Source: JAJXZJ01 sp050012855
GTDB taxonomy: Bacteria > Verrucomicrobiota > Verrucomicrobiia > Limisphaerales > J093
Direction of reading: 5' to 3'
NCBI GenBank assembly: GCA_050012855.1
Contig: JBEKGJ010000029.1
Span: 1 to 64,000 of the forward strand
DNA length: 64,000 nucleotides
A program made the translations under genes and the position numbers. How positions within the stretch are numbered: the first letter of the stretch is position 1; every line of letters begins with the position of its first letter. The notes under the pieces were generated by a model. That model searched no databases and was not told where the DNA came from. It worked only from the letters and a program-made list of their open reading frames with translations. Below, piece after piece: positions 27,338 to 37,944 of this stretch.

Positions 27338-27417
27338 CGTTCGATGGTGGAAATGGAGACTACCCACCGTTGCGTTCAACAATTGTCGTGGCCGGCGGTT
27401 CCTGCTACGTTGCGGCC

Positions 27418-28431
27418 GTGAATGAGCTTTTGATCGCCCTGCTCGGCGCCCTGCTGTCCACCAACCAGGTGGCGTCGGTGAGCAACGTGGTCGCGCGCAG
27501 CACGGGCCTGGTCCTGCCGGTCACCGACCCCAACGACCCGGTGGAGCAGGAGTTCCAAAAGGTCCTCGCGCTGGACGACGGGGCCACGGCGGAGGTGGAC
27601 CAGTGGATCAAGGAGAACAATGCGCAGGTGGATCGGGGCGAGCCGGCGTCGTTGACGTTGAGCGCGCGGATTGAGCAGCGCTTTGACCAGGTTCGCAAGA
27701 CCTACGACGAGTTCATCCTCCACCATCCGGACCATGCCCGTGCCCGGCTGGCCTACGGCAGCATGCTCAACGATCACCAGCACGAGGAACAGGCAGTGGA
27801 GCAATGGGAAAAGGCCCGGGAACTGGATCCGAAGAACCCTGCACCCTGGAACAATCTCGCCGAGTCTTACAGCCACCACGGACCGGTCACCAAGAGCTTC
27901 GAGTATTTGGCTAAGGCCATCGAATTGCGGCCGACCGAGCCGTTGTACCGGCGGAACCTCGCGCTGGTTGTTTTCCTGTTTCGCAAGGACGCGCAGGAGT
28001 TCTACCACCTGGCCGACGATCAGGCGGTGCTGCGGCGCGCGCTCGAACTCTACCGCGAGGCGCGTAAGCTGGACCCGTCCGACTTCGTCCTGGCGACCGA
28101 TCTGGCCCAGGTTTTTTATTACGCCAAGCCGCCGGCGACCGACACGGCGGTGGCCGCGGCGGAGGCGGACCAGAAACTCTGCGACGAAGCGTTGTCCGCC
28201 TGGCGTGACGCGGAGCGCGCGGCGCCGGGCGATTCCGAGCGGCAAGGGGTGTACATCCACATGGCCCGGGTGTGCCTGAGCCACGGGCGCTTCGCCGAGG
28301 CCCGGCGTCAGCTCGAGGCGGTGAAGGACCCCGGCCTCGAGGCGTTGAGAAACCGGGTGGCGCGGAACCTGGCTGAACAGGAGAAGAGCAAGGACCCAGC
28401 GGCGCCGGCCTCGCCCGCCGTGGCCAGGTGA
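27418..28431 (+). CDS. TPR-repeat protein
   Basis: A protein of 337 residues. After a hydrophobic start (ELLIALLGALLSTNQVA) it has a helical region and several tetratricopeptide repeats, most clearly AVEQWEKARELDPKNPAPWN, SFEYLAKAIELRPTEPLYRR and ALELYREARKLDPSDFVLAT. The GTG at 27418 is chosen because the hydrophobic N-terminus begins there, while the frame stays open to 27265. It could be an exported or membrane-anchored scaffold for protein complexes. The partner is not identifiable. It is followed by metY after about 85 bp. Confidence 0.75.
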   Translation: MNELLIALLGALLSTNQVASVSNVVARSTGLVLPVTDPNDPVEQEFQKVLALDDGATAEVDQWIKENNAQVDRGEPASLTLSARIEQRFDQVRKTYDEFILHHPDHARARLAYGSMLNDHQHEEQAVEQWEKARELDPKNPAPWNNLAESYSHHGPVTKSFEYLAKAIELRPTEPLYRRNLALVVFLFRKDAQEFYHLADDQAVLRRALELYREARKLDPSDFVLATDLAQVFYYAKPPATDTAVAAAEADQKLCDEALSAWRDAERAAPGDSERQGVYIHMARVCLSHGRFAEARRQLEAVKDPGLEALRNRVARNLAEQEKSKDPAAPASPAVAR

Positions 28432-28516
28432 GCCCCGCCCAACTCTCCCTGGCATCCGCATGGGTGTTCGTGCAAATTGATATTCTTGATGATTTGAGTG
28501 AAACTTGGATCGCGTT

Positions 28517-29812
<1,296 letters not shown>

Positions 29813-29934
29813 GTTTGCCCACCCGCCGGGTTCCCGTGACCGAGCCGGTGCCGCTGGCGTTTGTTCGGATGAGAAGCGCGGGTTGCGCACTTTGCGCTTT
29901 GCCGCCGGGTTAATTGTGCTACCTTGACCGTCCC

Positions 29935-30594
29935 ATGCATTTGAATTGGAATGTGGTGGTTGATGGTCTGGTCGCGTACCTCGGTCTGCTGATTCTCCTG
30001 ACCTTTCACGAGGCCGCCCATGCCTGGACGGCCTGGAAATGTGGAGATGACACGGCGTACCGCGAGGGACGCGTGTCGCTCAATCCGGTGGTGCACATGG
30101 ACCTGCTGGGGACCGTGATTCTGCCGCTGGCGGTCGTCTTCCTGGGAGCGGCGGGCTCGGGTCTGGGTCGTTTCATCATTGGCTGGGGCAAGCCAGTTCC
30201 CGTGTACCTCGGCAACCTCCGCAAACCGCGGCTGCAGGACACGCTCATCGCCGTCGCCGGGCCGGCCATGAACCTGCTGCTGGCGGTCGTGCTGGTATTG
30301 CTTGCGCGGGGCTTCGCCTCCATCAACATCATGCGGATGGCGGATGTGTCCGCGCAGATGGGGTGGATCAGCCTCTTGCTCTGTTTCTTCAACCTCCTGC
30401 CGATTCCCCCGCTCGACGGTTCACATGTAATCAAAAACTTCATCGGCATGAGCGATGAAACCTATATCCGCATCTCGCAGTTCGGCTTCATCATCGTTAT
30501 TCTGCTCATCCAGCTTCCGCTGGTGAATGGGTTGATCAGTTTCTCGACCAGGTTCGCGTTCATCGTCATTTCGCGGCTGGTGGGACTGGCTTGA
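29935..30594 (+). CDS. M50-family site-2-type metalloprotease
   Basis: A membrane protein of 219 residues, probably an intramembrane zinc protease. The first segment contains LTFHEAAHAW (HExxH) and the third zinc ligand lies in NLLPIPPLDGSHV, the NxxPxxxLDG motif of the family. RVSLNPVVHMD follows the first motif. About six hydrophobic segments are present. The protein lacks PDZ domains and is short, so it belongs to the compact S2P subgroup. It is followed by pdxA within 50 bp. Confidence 0.9.
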   Translation: MHLNWNVVVDGLVAYLGLLILLTFHEAAHAWTAWKCGDDTAYREGRVSLNPVVHMDLLGTVILPLAVVFLGAAGSGLGRFIIGWGKPVPVYLGNLRKPRLQDTLIAVAGPAMNLLLAVVLVLLARGFASINIMRMADVSAQMGWISLLLCFFNLLPIPPLDGSHVIKNFIGMSDETYIRISQFGFIIVILLIQLPLVNGLISFSTRFAFIVISRLVGLA

Positions 30595-30641
30595 ACGCCG
30601 CGGTTGCGGTCAGCCCTTCCGGGGCGGGACAGATTCATCAC

Positions 30642-31640
30642 ATGCAACTCTGGGTCGGCATTTCCCTCGGCGATATCACCGGCATCGGGCCGGAAGTCAC
30701 GCTCAAGGCCCTGGCGGCCGGGGCTGACCATGACGATGGCACGCGGTACCTGTTGATCGGCGACGCCGCCTGCCTGGAGCGGCTCAACGCCGCGATTGGG
30801 CTGCCGCTTTTCCCCTTCACCAACTACGCCGTCGAGGGGCGGTGGTTGGTCGCGGACACGCGCGCGAACCCGCTTCCGAGCGGGCTGGAACCGGGCGCGC
30901 CGGCGGCGGCGCGGGCGGCGGTCGAGTGGCTGCGCGAGGGGGCGGGGCGTTGTCTCCGCGGTGAACTCGCTGCCTTGGTCACGGCCCCGGTGAGCAAATC
31001 GGCCATCATCCGCAGCGGGCAGCCGTTCGTCGGGCAGACGGAATTTCTGGCGGACCTCGCCGGCGAGCTGCAGCCGGTGATGATGCTGCTGGGTGCGGAC
31101 GACCGGGGGCGCTGGCTGCGGGTGGCGCTGGCGACGACCCACGTGCCGATCCGACGGCTGGCGGAGTGCTTGACCCGCGAACGGGTGCGCATCGCGATTG
31201 CGCGGGCGGCCCAGGCGTGCCGGGACCTGGGGTTGCCTCGTGCGCGGGTGGGTGTCTGCGGCCTAAACCCTCATGCTGGCGAAGGCGGCGAACTGGGGAC
31301 GGAGGAAATCACCACGATCGGCCCCGCGGTGCAGGACGCCCGCGCCAGCGGGGCGGACGTGGCTGGCCCCCTGGCCGCCGATGCCTTGTTCCATCACGCC
31401 CTGCACGGCCAGTACGATGCCGTGGTGGCGATGTTCCACGATCAGGGGCTGGCACCGTTGAAGCTGGTTGCCTTCGAATCCGGCGTGAACTGGACGCTGG
31501 GCCTGCCGTTTATCCGCACCTCGCCGGATCACGGCACGGCCTACGACCTTGCCGGCAAAAACCAGGCTGATCCCTCAAGCATGATCGCCGCCATCCGGCT
31601 GGCGAAGCAACTCGCCCTCCGTAAACGGACGGGCGGCTGA
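30642..31640 (+). CDS. pdxA: 4-hydroxythreonine-4-phosphate dehydrogenase
   Basis: PdxA oxidises 4-phosphohydroxy-L-threonine in de novo pyridoxal phosphate synthesis. The 332-residue protein has GISLGDITGIGPEVTLKAL, LVTAPVSKSAI and QTEFLADL. It also has the zinc ligands in ATTHVPIRR, AMFHDQGLAPLKL and RTSPDHGTAYDLAGK, which match the family. The ATG at 30642 is chosen because the family N-terminus begins there; a start at 30591 overlapping the protease stop is possible. Co-transcription with the M50 protease gene is likely. Confidence 0.94.
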   Translation: MQLWVGISLGDITGIGPEVTLKALAAGADHDDGTRYLLIGDAACLERLNAAIGLPLFPFTNYAVEGRWLVADTRANPLPSGLEPGAPAAARAAVEWLREGAGRCLRGELAALVTAPVSKSAIIRSGQPFVGQTEFLADLAGELQPVMMLLGADDRGRWLRVALATTHVPIRRLAECLTRERVRIAIARAAQACRDLGLPRARVGVCGLNPHAGEGGELGTEEITTIGPAVQDARASGADVAGPLAADALFHHALHGQYDAVVAMFHDQGLAPLKLVAFESGVNWTLGLPFIRTSPDHGTAYDLAGKNQADPSSMIAAIRLAKQLALRKRTGG

Positions 31641-31683
31641 GGTGGCGGGGTGGGGAAAGGACTGCCTGGCAGCTTCGGGCGGA

Positions 31684-32001
31684 TTACTTCGCGTCCTTGT
31701 CCAGTTCAATCTTGGTCGCGGTGAATTCCTTCTTGCCGTTGACCTCCTTCACCGTTCCGGTGGCCTTGACCTTGGCCGCCTCCATGCACACCTGCTTGTG
31801 GAAGCCCTTGCTGATGTCGTTGTTGACCAGATAATACTTCTCTTTCTTCCCGGCCTTTTCGACCACCACGACGTTCTGGCAGGTCGTTTGTTCCTTGAGG
31901 ATGCACTTGGCGCATTCGCCCGTGCCCTTGATGGTGATTTGATCCGCGGCTTGCGCACCCAACGCAGCGGCCAGCATGCCTAACACGATCAGTCGCTTCA
32001 T
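31684..32001 (-). CDS. Small exported protein (DUF6370-like)
   Basis: A protein of 105 residues with a signal peptide (MKRLIVLGMLAAALGAQA). The mature part has ITIKGTGECAKCILKEQTTC, with a CxxC and a third Cys, then VVVVEKAGKKEKYYLVNN and a Lys-rich C-terminus. I know similar small periplasmic proteins in Verrucomicrobiota and Planctomycetota under DUF6370. The Cys pair could bind metal or take part in redox, but this is inference. It is convergent with pdxA and stands alone. Confidence 0.65.
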   Translation of the reverse strand: MKRLIVLGMLAAALGAQAADQITIKGTGECAKCILKEQTTCQNVVVVEKAGKKEKYYLVNNDISKGFHKQVCMEAAKVKATGTVKEVNGKKEFTATKIELDKDAK

Positions 32002-32160
32002 AATGTTGTTCTTCGGTTCTGCTCTGTGGAACTTTGACGCCGCCGGGCGACGTGGTGTTCAATGGGTTTACCAAGAAATGTTCGAGTCGGTCAAAAAATG
32101 CGAAGTCATTCCGTCCGGCCCAGGCTTGCCGAACGCCCGCCCCTTTGCTGGACTCACACC

Positions 32161-32655
32161 ATGCAACCGGTGGTCCCAACCGCCCCGGAGGCCGCGTCCG
32201 GCCCGGCGGCGGTCAGTCAGGTGGTGCGGTTCCGTGTGCGCTATAGCGAGACGGACCAGATGGGCACGATTTACAACTCGCGGCCGCTGGAGTGGTTCGA
32301 GTGCGGCCGCACGGAGTTGCTGCGGCACCTCGGCCTGGCTTACGCGGAGCTCGAGGCGCGCGGCGTCTTCCTGCCCGTGATCGAGGCCCATCTGGAATTG
32401 CCCGGTCGCGCGCGCTATGACGACCTGCTCGAAATGACCACCACGCTCTCGGGGTTGGGCCGGGCGCGGGTGCGCTCCGACAACACCATCGTGCAGGCCG
32501 GGAATGGCCGTCCGGTGGCGCGGGGTTACACGGTGCATGCCTTCACCGACCGCGAGGGCCGCGTGATCCGTCCGCCGGCCTGGTTCATGGAGGGTTGGAA
32601 AAAGACAAAAAATGTAAAGACGGCCTCCGCCGCTCCGGTCACTTTCCGCATCTGA
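32161..32655 (+). CDS. Acyl-CoA thioesterase, YbgC/4HBT-type hot-dog fold
   Basis: A protein of 164 residues. The hot-dog fold starts FRVRYSETDQMGTIYNSRPL, where the 4HBT Asp lies in ETDQMG. EWFECGRTELLR and PVIEAHLELPGRARYDDLLE follow. These match tol-pal-associated or 4-hydroxybenzoyl-CoA thioesterases, which cleave acyl-CoA esters. The substrate is unknown; no tol-pal genes are near. The N-terminal 20 residues are low complexity, so a later start is possible. Confidence 0.85.
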   Translation: MQPVVPTAPEAASGPAAVSQVVRFRVRYSETDQMGTIYNSRPLEWFECGRTELLRHLGLAYAELEARGVFLPVIEAHLELPGRARYDDLLEMTTTLSGLGRARVRSDNTIVQAGNGRPVARGYTVHAFTDREGRVIRPPAWFMEGWKKTKNVKTASAAPVTFRI

Positions 32656-32863
32656 ATCCTTTCCGCTTCTCGGACGCAGGAAAACCGGCGTTGCGGGCGC
32701 GGCGCAAGGAATGTCCATTCGGGTTTGTTATTTATCGTCAAGGTAACATGAACTTATCGAGTGCGCTGGCCGGCGGGGCCGACCCGTGGCCGCGGCCGGC
32801 GCGCGCCGGTGGAATTCGTTTTCGTTTCGACCAACCCCCACACAACCAACTCCCCTACTCAAC

Positions 32864-34414
32864 ATGACTACCTGCTCGCTCCGGCCCGCCTGCTGCGGGA
32901 TTCCGCTTCTCCTCGCCGCCTGCTCGGTCCAGGCGCAAACCACCACCCCCGCGGCGGCGGCGCCCCCGGACGCCCCGGCCTCCCCGGCCGTCCAGAGCGC
33001 CGTCGAGGACTGGTTGAACCAGGCCAGGCATCCGCTGCCCTGGCTGAACTGGGGCGGGGACCTCCGGATCCGCAACGAGTACTTCAACGACGCGCTGAGC
33101 CTGACCAAGGACGCCAGCCTGAGTCCGCTGTTCGCTCACCTTCACGAACAGGACTATTTCCGTTTCCGCGGCCGGCTTTGGGCCAGCGTCGCGCCGACCG
33201 AGGATCTGAGTTTGAACGTCCGTCTGGCGGCCGAACCACGCGAGTTCATGAAACCCTCGACCATGGACACCTTCTACAGTCAGTCGGGCATGCAATGGCG
33301 GTACGGGATCATTGACAACCTCAACGTCCAATGGAAGAAGCCGTTCGACCTGCCGGTGACCTTGAAAGTTGGCCGGCAGGACATTTTCCTGGGCGACGGG
33401 TGGCTGGTAGGAGACGGCACGCCCGAGGATGGGTCTTTCACCACTTTCCTCGATTCCGCCCGGGTGACGTGGGACTTCAAGGACCAGCACACGACCGTGG
33501 ATGCCATTGGCATCATCCAGTCTGGCCGGCCGGACGCCTGGCTGCCCACCCTCGGTCCCTCGACCTCCCAGGGTGGCGATCCGGAGCCGTACCTTCTGAC
33601 CGACCAAAACGAGAAGGGGGCCATTCTGTGGGTTGCCAACAAGAGCATCCCGGCCGCCAACCTGGACGGCTATTTCATCTACAAGCAGGATTCACGTCTC
33701 AACAATGACCCGGAAGCAACTTTCGGCGATGACGCCAATATCTACACGATCGGTGGCCGCGTCTCGGGCCTGCTGAAGGAGCACTGGAAGTATTCGGCCG
33801 AAGGCGCCTATCAGTTCGGCCAGAAGCGGGATCCGGAACTCACCCAAAGCGTCCCCTCCAGCGACCCGACCGGCTTCCGCGACATCAACGCTTTTGGGGT
33901 GCAAAGCAAGCTCACCTATCTTCTCAAAGATGACTGGAACAACCAGTTCAGCTTGTCCTATGAATTCCTGTCCGGGGACAATCCCAAGACGGGGAACGAT
34001 GAGATGTTCGACGTGCTGTGGGGGCGATGGCCGGCCTGGAGCGAGATGTACAACATCTACAGCTACGTGCAGGAAACGCGCGTTGGGCAGACTGCCAATC
34101 TTCACCGCCTTGGCCCGACCTGGAGCCTGGACCCGATCAAGGACATGAATTTCAGCGTCAGCTATTATGCGTTGTTTGCCGATCAAGACACGCCCACGCG
34201 GCCGTTAAACCAGGCCCTCGGCATGCCGACGACAGTAACCCCGTTCTCCAACGACGGCAACTTCCGCGGCCATTATATCCAAGCCGTCCTGAAATACAAA
34301 TTCAGCAAGCACGTCAGCGGCCATCTGTGGAGTGAATTCCTATTTCCCGGCGATTATTACGTCAGCCGCGACATGATGTCGTTCCTACGCGCCGAAATGA
34401 TGTTCACCTTTTGA
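32864..34414 (+). CDS. Outer-membrane beta-barrel protein, alginate-export/porin-like
   Basis: A protein of 516 residues with a signal peptide at residues 1-25, an Ala/Pro linker, and then a beta-rich domain. The strand pattern is clear: GDLRIRNEYFNDAL, YFRFRGRLWASVAP, VTLKVGRQDIFLGDGWLVGD, FDSARVTWDF-like repeats, and a final strand MMSFLRAEMMFTF ending in Phe, as outer-membrane proteins do. GRQDIFLGDG resembles the alginate export (AlgE-like) domain. The exported or imported solute is unknown. The ATG at 32864 gives the normal signal peptide. Confidence 0.78.
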   Translation: MTTCSLRPACCGIPLLLAACSVQAQTTTPAAAAPPDAPASPAVQSAVEDWLNQARHPLPWLNWGGDLRIRNEYFNDALSLTKDASLSPLFAHLHEQDYFRFRGRLWASVAPTEDLSLNVRLAAEPREFMKPSTMDTFYSQSGMQWRYGIIDNLNVQWKKPFDLPVTLKVGRQDIFLGDGWLVGDGTPEDGSFTTFLDSARVTWDFKDQHTTVDAIGIIQSGRPDAWLPTLGPSTSQGGDPEPYLLTDQNEKGAILWVANKSIPAANLDGYFIYKQDSRLNNDPEATFGDDANIYTIGGRVSGLLKEHWKYSAEGAYQFGQKRDPELTQSVPSSDPTGFRDINAFGVQSKLTYLLKDDWNNQFSLSYEFLSGDNPKTGNDEMFDVLWGRWPAWSEMYNIYSYVQETRVGQTANLHRLGPTWSLDPIKDMNFSVSYYALFADQDTPTRPLNQALGMPTTVTPFSNDGNFRGHYIQAVLKYKFSKHVSGHLWSEFLFPGDYYVSRDMMSFLRAEMMFTF

Positions 34415-34615
34415 CGGCCGTTGATGGATACAACCGTTGCCGCGGGTTGGTTGGGAGCACCGGGCGGCGCCCTTCCTTGGGCGATGACCAAGCCCACCAG
34501 CAGGTGATGACCTTCCTGTGGGCGGAAGTCGTGGGTACATTCTGAGCGACCGTTGCGACGGGTCCGGGGCTGGACCGGCGCGGCTGGCGGAGGCTCCATT
34601 GGGCAAGGACGCATC

Positions 34616-35908
34616 ATGTTTTGGGATCGGGAACTGGAAACCCTGGACCGCTCGGCGCTGACCCGGCTGCAACTCGAACGGCTCCAGGCCACCGTCGTCC
34701 GCGTCGCCGACCGCGTGCCGTTTTACCGCCGCCGGTTCGAGGAGTGCGGGGTGGCGCCGGAGCAGATTCGTTCGCTGGACGACGTGCGGCGGCTGCCGTT
34801 CACGACCAATGCCGATCTCCGGGAGAACTATCCTGACGGCCTGCTGGCCGTCGAGCGGAGCGACGTGCTCCGGTTGCATACGTCCAGCGGCACCACCGGC
34901 AAGCCCAAGGCGCTTTTCTTCTCGCGCCGCGACCTGGACCAGGCCGCCGGTCTGGTGGCGCGTTGCTTCGTCATGACCGGCGCCACGGAGGCCGACGTGC
35001 TGCAAAACATGATGACGTACGGCCTGTTCACCGGCGCGCTCATGCTGCACTACGGCGCGGAAAAGGTGGGGCTGCTGGTCATCCCCGCCGGTCCCGGCAA
35101 CTCCGACCGGCAGCTCCTGTTGATGCAGGATTTCGGCACGACGATCATCCACCTCACCCCGACCTACGCCCTCTATTTCGCGGACCTGCTCGAACAGCGC
35201 GGGGTCCGGCCGGGACGCGACCTGGCGTTGCGCAAGGCCTACGTTGGCGCGGAGCCCTACACCGAGGAAACCCGGCGCAAGATCGAGCAGGGGCTGGGCG
35301 TGGACGTTTACAACTGTTACGGCCTTTCCGAGATGAACGGCCCCGGCGTCGCCTTCGAGTGCGAATACAAGCAGGGCCTGCATTTGTGGGAGGACAACTT
35401 CCTCCTGGAGATCGTCGATCAGGCCACGGGCGAACCGGTTCCCGACGGCCAGCCCGGCGAACTCGTGTTGACGACGTTGAACCGCGAGGCCATGCCGCTC
35501 CTGCGCTACCGCACGCGGGACATCACCGCGCTCCTGCCGGCGCCCTGCCCCTGTGGCCGCACGCACCGCCGCATCCAGCGCATCACCGGCCGCGCCGACG
35601 ACATGCTGATCCTGCGCGGGGTGAACATCTACCCGCAGCAGATCGAGCGCGTGCTGATGGCGCTGCCGGAGGTGGGCCGCAACTATTTGATCATGCTCGA
35701 CGGCCTCGACGAAATGACCCTGCAGGTCGAACTGGCCGAGGGTGGTTTTGACGGGCAGGTGGACCATCTGGTGAGCCTGCAACAGCAGGTGGTCGAACGC
35801 GTGCGCGCCGAAACCATGGTCAAGCCGAAGGTTGAACTCGTCCCGCCCGGCACGCTGCCGGTCAGCGAGGGCAAGGCCAAACGCGTGATTGACCGCCGCC
35901 GGCTCTGA
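34616..35908 (+). CDS. paaK: Phenylacetate-CoA ligase
   Basis: A protein of 430 residues of the ANL superfamily, adenylating an aromatic acid and joining it to CoA. The P-loop LHTSSGTTGKPKALFF starts at about residue 88. VYNCYGLSEMNGPGVAFECE (A5 region) and RYRTRDITALL follow, and the C-terminal lid domain has ITGRADDMLILRGVNIYPQQ with the A8 hinge. No phenylacetate degradation cluster lies around. It is followed 17 bp later by an ACT domain protein, a pairing often seen with stand-alone PaaK-like ligases. The aryl substrate is therefore open. Confidence 0.9.
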   Translation: MFWDRELETLDRSALTRLQLERLQATVVRVADRVPFYRRRFEECGVAPEQIRSLDDVRRLPFTTNADLRENYPDGLLAVERSDVLRLHTSSGTTGKPKALFFSRRDLDQAAGLVARCFVMTGATEADVLQNMMTYGLFTGALMLHYGAEKVGLLVIPAGPGNSDRQLLLMQDFGTTIIHLTPTYALYFADLLEQRGVRPGRDLALRKAYVGAEPYTEETRRKIEQGLGVDVYNCYGLSEMNGPGVAFECEYKQGLHLWEDNFLLEIVDQATGEPVPDGQPGELVLTTLNREAMPLLRYRTRDITALLPAPCPCGRTHRRIQRITGRADDMLILRGVNIYPQQIERVLMALPEVGRNYLIMLDGLDEMTLQVELAEGGFDGQVDHLVSLQQQVVERVRAETMVKPKVELVPPGTLPVSEGKAKRVIDRRRL

Positions 35909-35925
35909 GCACTGAAAGGAACGTC

Positions 35926-36354
35926 ATGAACCGGGTGAAACTTGTCGCGGTGTTTGCCGAAAACAAGCCGGGCCAGACCGCCCGCCTCACCGGCGTGCTG
36001 GCCGCGGCCGGAGTCAATGTCCGCTGGGTTACCATCGCCAGCACCGGTCCGTTCGGCGTCATGAAGTTTCTCGTGGACCAACCGGAGACGGCGTTCGCGG
36101 CGCTGAAACAGCACGGCGTGGCCGTGTCGTTCCTCGACGTGCTCGCCGTCGAAGTCCCCGATCGTCCGGGCGCCCTCCACGCGGTTGCGGACTGCCTGGC
36201 GCAGGACAAGATCAACCTCGACAATGCGTCCGGTTTCGTGGCCAACCAGCGCGCCATTCTGGTCGTCGAGGCGCATGAACTCGCCCGCGCCGAGGCGGTG
36301 CTGCAACAGGCCGGTTTGCGCGTGCTGACCCAGGCGGAGATGCTTGGGCTGTGA
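35926..36354 (+). CDS. ACT-domain protein linked to PaaK
   Basis: A protein of 142 residues made of two ACT-like halves: VAVFAENKPGQTARLTGVLA and LAVEVPDRPGALHAVADCLA. ACT modules bind amino acids or other small ligands and regulate enzymes. The ribosome binding site AAAGGAAC lies 7 bp before the ATG at 35926. It begins 17 bp after paaK, so one transcript and a regulatory role on the ligase are probable. A factor-independent terminator lies downstream, before purA. Confidence 0.88.
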   Translation: MNRVKLVAVFAENKPGQTARLTGVLAAAGVNVRWVTIASTGPFGVMKFLVDQPETAFAALKQHGVAVSFLDVLAVEVPDRPGALHAVADCLAQDKINLDNASGFVANQRAILVVEAHELARAEAVLQQAGLRVLTQAEMLGL

Positions 36355-36596
36355 GCGAACCCATCCCCGCACTGCCCCCGGGGCGCGGGTCGGCGACCCG
36401 CAGCCCAACCGAAGGCAACCCGGCGTTGGGATCTTCCAATCGCTTCCATGCTGGCGAAGTTGCTGCGACTCGCAGCAGTCGCGCGCCGATCGTGCCCCGG
36501 GGGTGCCTCCGAACTGCGCTAGATGCGGCCCGCCGGTTGATTGTGCCGTTGACTTGGCTGGACGCCGCCCCTAGGCTGCCACCGTCGTAAGCGGTT

Positions 36597-36624
36597 GCCC
36601 CGGGTCCGTGCCGCGGGGCTTTTT
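36597..36624 (+). terminator. Rho-independent terminator upstream of purA
   Basis: GCCCCG at 36597-36602 pairs with CGGGGC at 36614-36619 around an 11-nt loop, and TTTTT follows at 36620-36624. It ends the paaK-ACT transcript and isolates purA, which starts 27 bp later. Confidence 0.7.
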
Positions 36625-36650
36625 GCTGCGCGCACGACGAGCACGAATCT

Positions 36651-37919
36651 ATGGCCACCACAATTCTGGTCGGCGCCCAATGGGGCGACGAAGGCAAAGG
36701 CAAGATCATTGACGTCCTCACCGAGCAGGCGGACGTCGTGGTTCGTACCCAGGGCGGCAACAACGCCGGTCACACCGTCTTCGTTGGGCCGCAGAAATAC
36801 GTCCTCCACCTCGTGCCCTCGGGCATCCTGCGGCCGGGCAAAATCTGCGTCATCGGCAACGGCGTCGTCGTGGACCCGGTTGGCCTGGTCGCCGAAATCG
36901 AGGGGCTCCTGAAGCTGGGAGTGAAGGTGGACGGCAACCTCCTGCTCAGCGAAACCGCCCACCTGGTGCTGCCCTACCATCGCGAGCTCGATGCCCAACG
37001 CGAGGCGGTCAAGGGCAAAAACAAGATCGGCACCACCAAACGCGGCATCGGCCCTGCTTACGGCGACAAGGCCGCCCGCACTGGCCTGCGGGTGATTGAC
37101 TTGATCAACCCCGCCCGCTTCGAGGTGTTGTTGCGGCTGCGCATCCGGGAGAACAACGAAGTCCTGAAGGCGTTCGGCGCGAAGCCGCTTTCCTTCAAGC
37201 AGGTCCATGCCGACTACCGTGCCGCCGGCGACCGTCTCCGGCCCTTTGTCGCCAACACGGTCGTGTGGCTCCACCAGGCCGGCCGGCGCGGGGACGACAT
37301 TCTTTTTGAGGGCGCGCAGGGCACGTTCCTCGACATTGACCACGGGACCTATCCGTTCGTGACCTCGTCGAACACCACCGCCGGCGGCGCCTGCACCGGC
37401 TCCGGGGTGCCGCCGAACCGGATGGACCGCGTCGTCGGCGTGATGAAGGCCTACACCACGCGTGTGGGCGAAGGCCCGCTGCCCACCGAGAACGCCGAGA
37501 TCGCCGACCTCTTGCACGGCCTCGGGCGTGAATTCGGCGCCACGACCGGCCGCGCCCGGCGTTGCGGCTGGTTCGACGCCGTGGCCACGCGGCACGCCAC
37601 CATGGTCAATGGTATTGACGGGCTCGCGGTCACCAACCTCGACGGCCTCGATACGCTTGAAACGATCCGCGTGTGCATCGCTTACCGGATCGGCGCGCAA
37701 ACTTTCGACTACGTCCCCAGCGACGCAGCGACACTGGCGCAGTGCGCGCCCGTTTACGTGGAGTTTCCCGGCTGGCACACCCCGACCACGGCCGCGAAGC
37801 AGTGGAAGGATCTTCCCGTCAAGGCCCGGCAGTATCTCAAGGCCATCTGCGAGCTGTCCGGCGCGCGGCTGCAAATCGCGTCCGTCGGCCCCGGACGCGA
37901 GCAAACGATCCGGCTGTGA
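36651..37919 (+). CDS. purA: Adenylosuccinate synthetase
   Basis: PurA joins IMP and aspartate with GTP on the way to AMP. The 422-residue protein carries the GTP-binding loop GAQWGDEGKGKIID at residues about 7-20 and the GGNNAGHTV IMP loop. TTKRGIGPAYGDKAAR lies at about residue 125, and GKAYTTRVGEGP-type sequence (VMKAYTTRVGEGPLPTE) and TGRARRCGWFD follow. All key motifs are intact. It is followed by uppS after 25 bp, so the two are probably co-transcribed. Confidence 0.96.
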   Translation: MATTILVGAQWGDEGKGKIIDVLTEQADVVVRTQGGNNAGHTVFVGPQKYVLHLVPSGILRPGKICVIGNGVVVDPVGLVAEIEGLLKLGVKVDGNLLLSETAHLVLPYHRELDAQREAVKGKNKIGTTKRGIGPAYGDKAARTGLRVIDLINPARFEVLLRLRIRENNEVLKAFGAKPLSFKQVHADYRAAGDRLRPFVANTVVWLHQAGRRGDDILFEGAQGTFLDIDHGTYPFVTSSNTTAGGACTGSGVPPNRMDRVVGVMKAYTTRVGEGPLPTENAEIADLLHGLGREFGATTGRARRCGWFDAVATRHATMVNGIDGLAVTNLDGLDTLETIRVCIAYRIGAQTFDYVPSDAATLAQCAPVYVEFPGWHTPTTAAKQWKDLPVKARQYLKAICELSGARLQIASVGPGREQTIRL

Positions 37920-37944
37920 GCCCGCCGTTCGCGCGCCTGTTGCC

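Noticed and set aside
28440..28516. SAM riboswitch before metY
   Set aside because: The leader is too short and has no recognisable SAM-box pattern.
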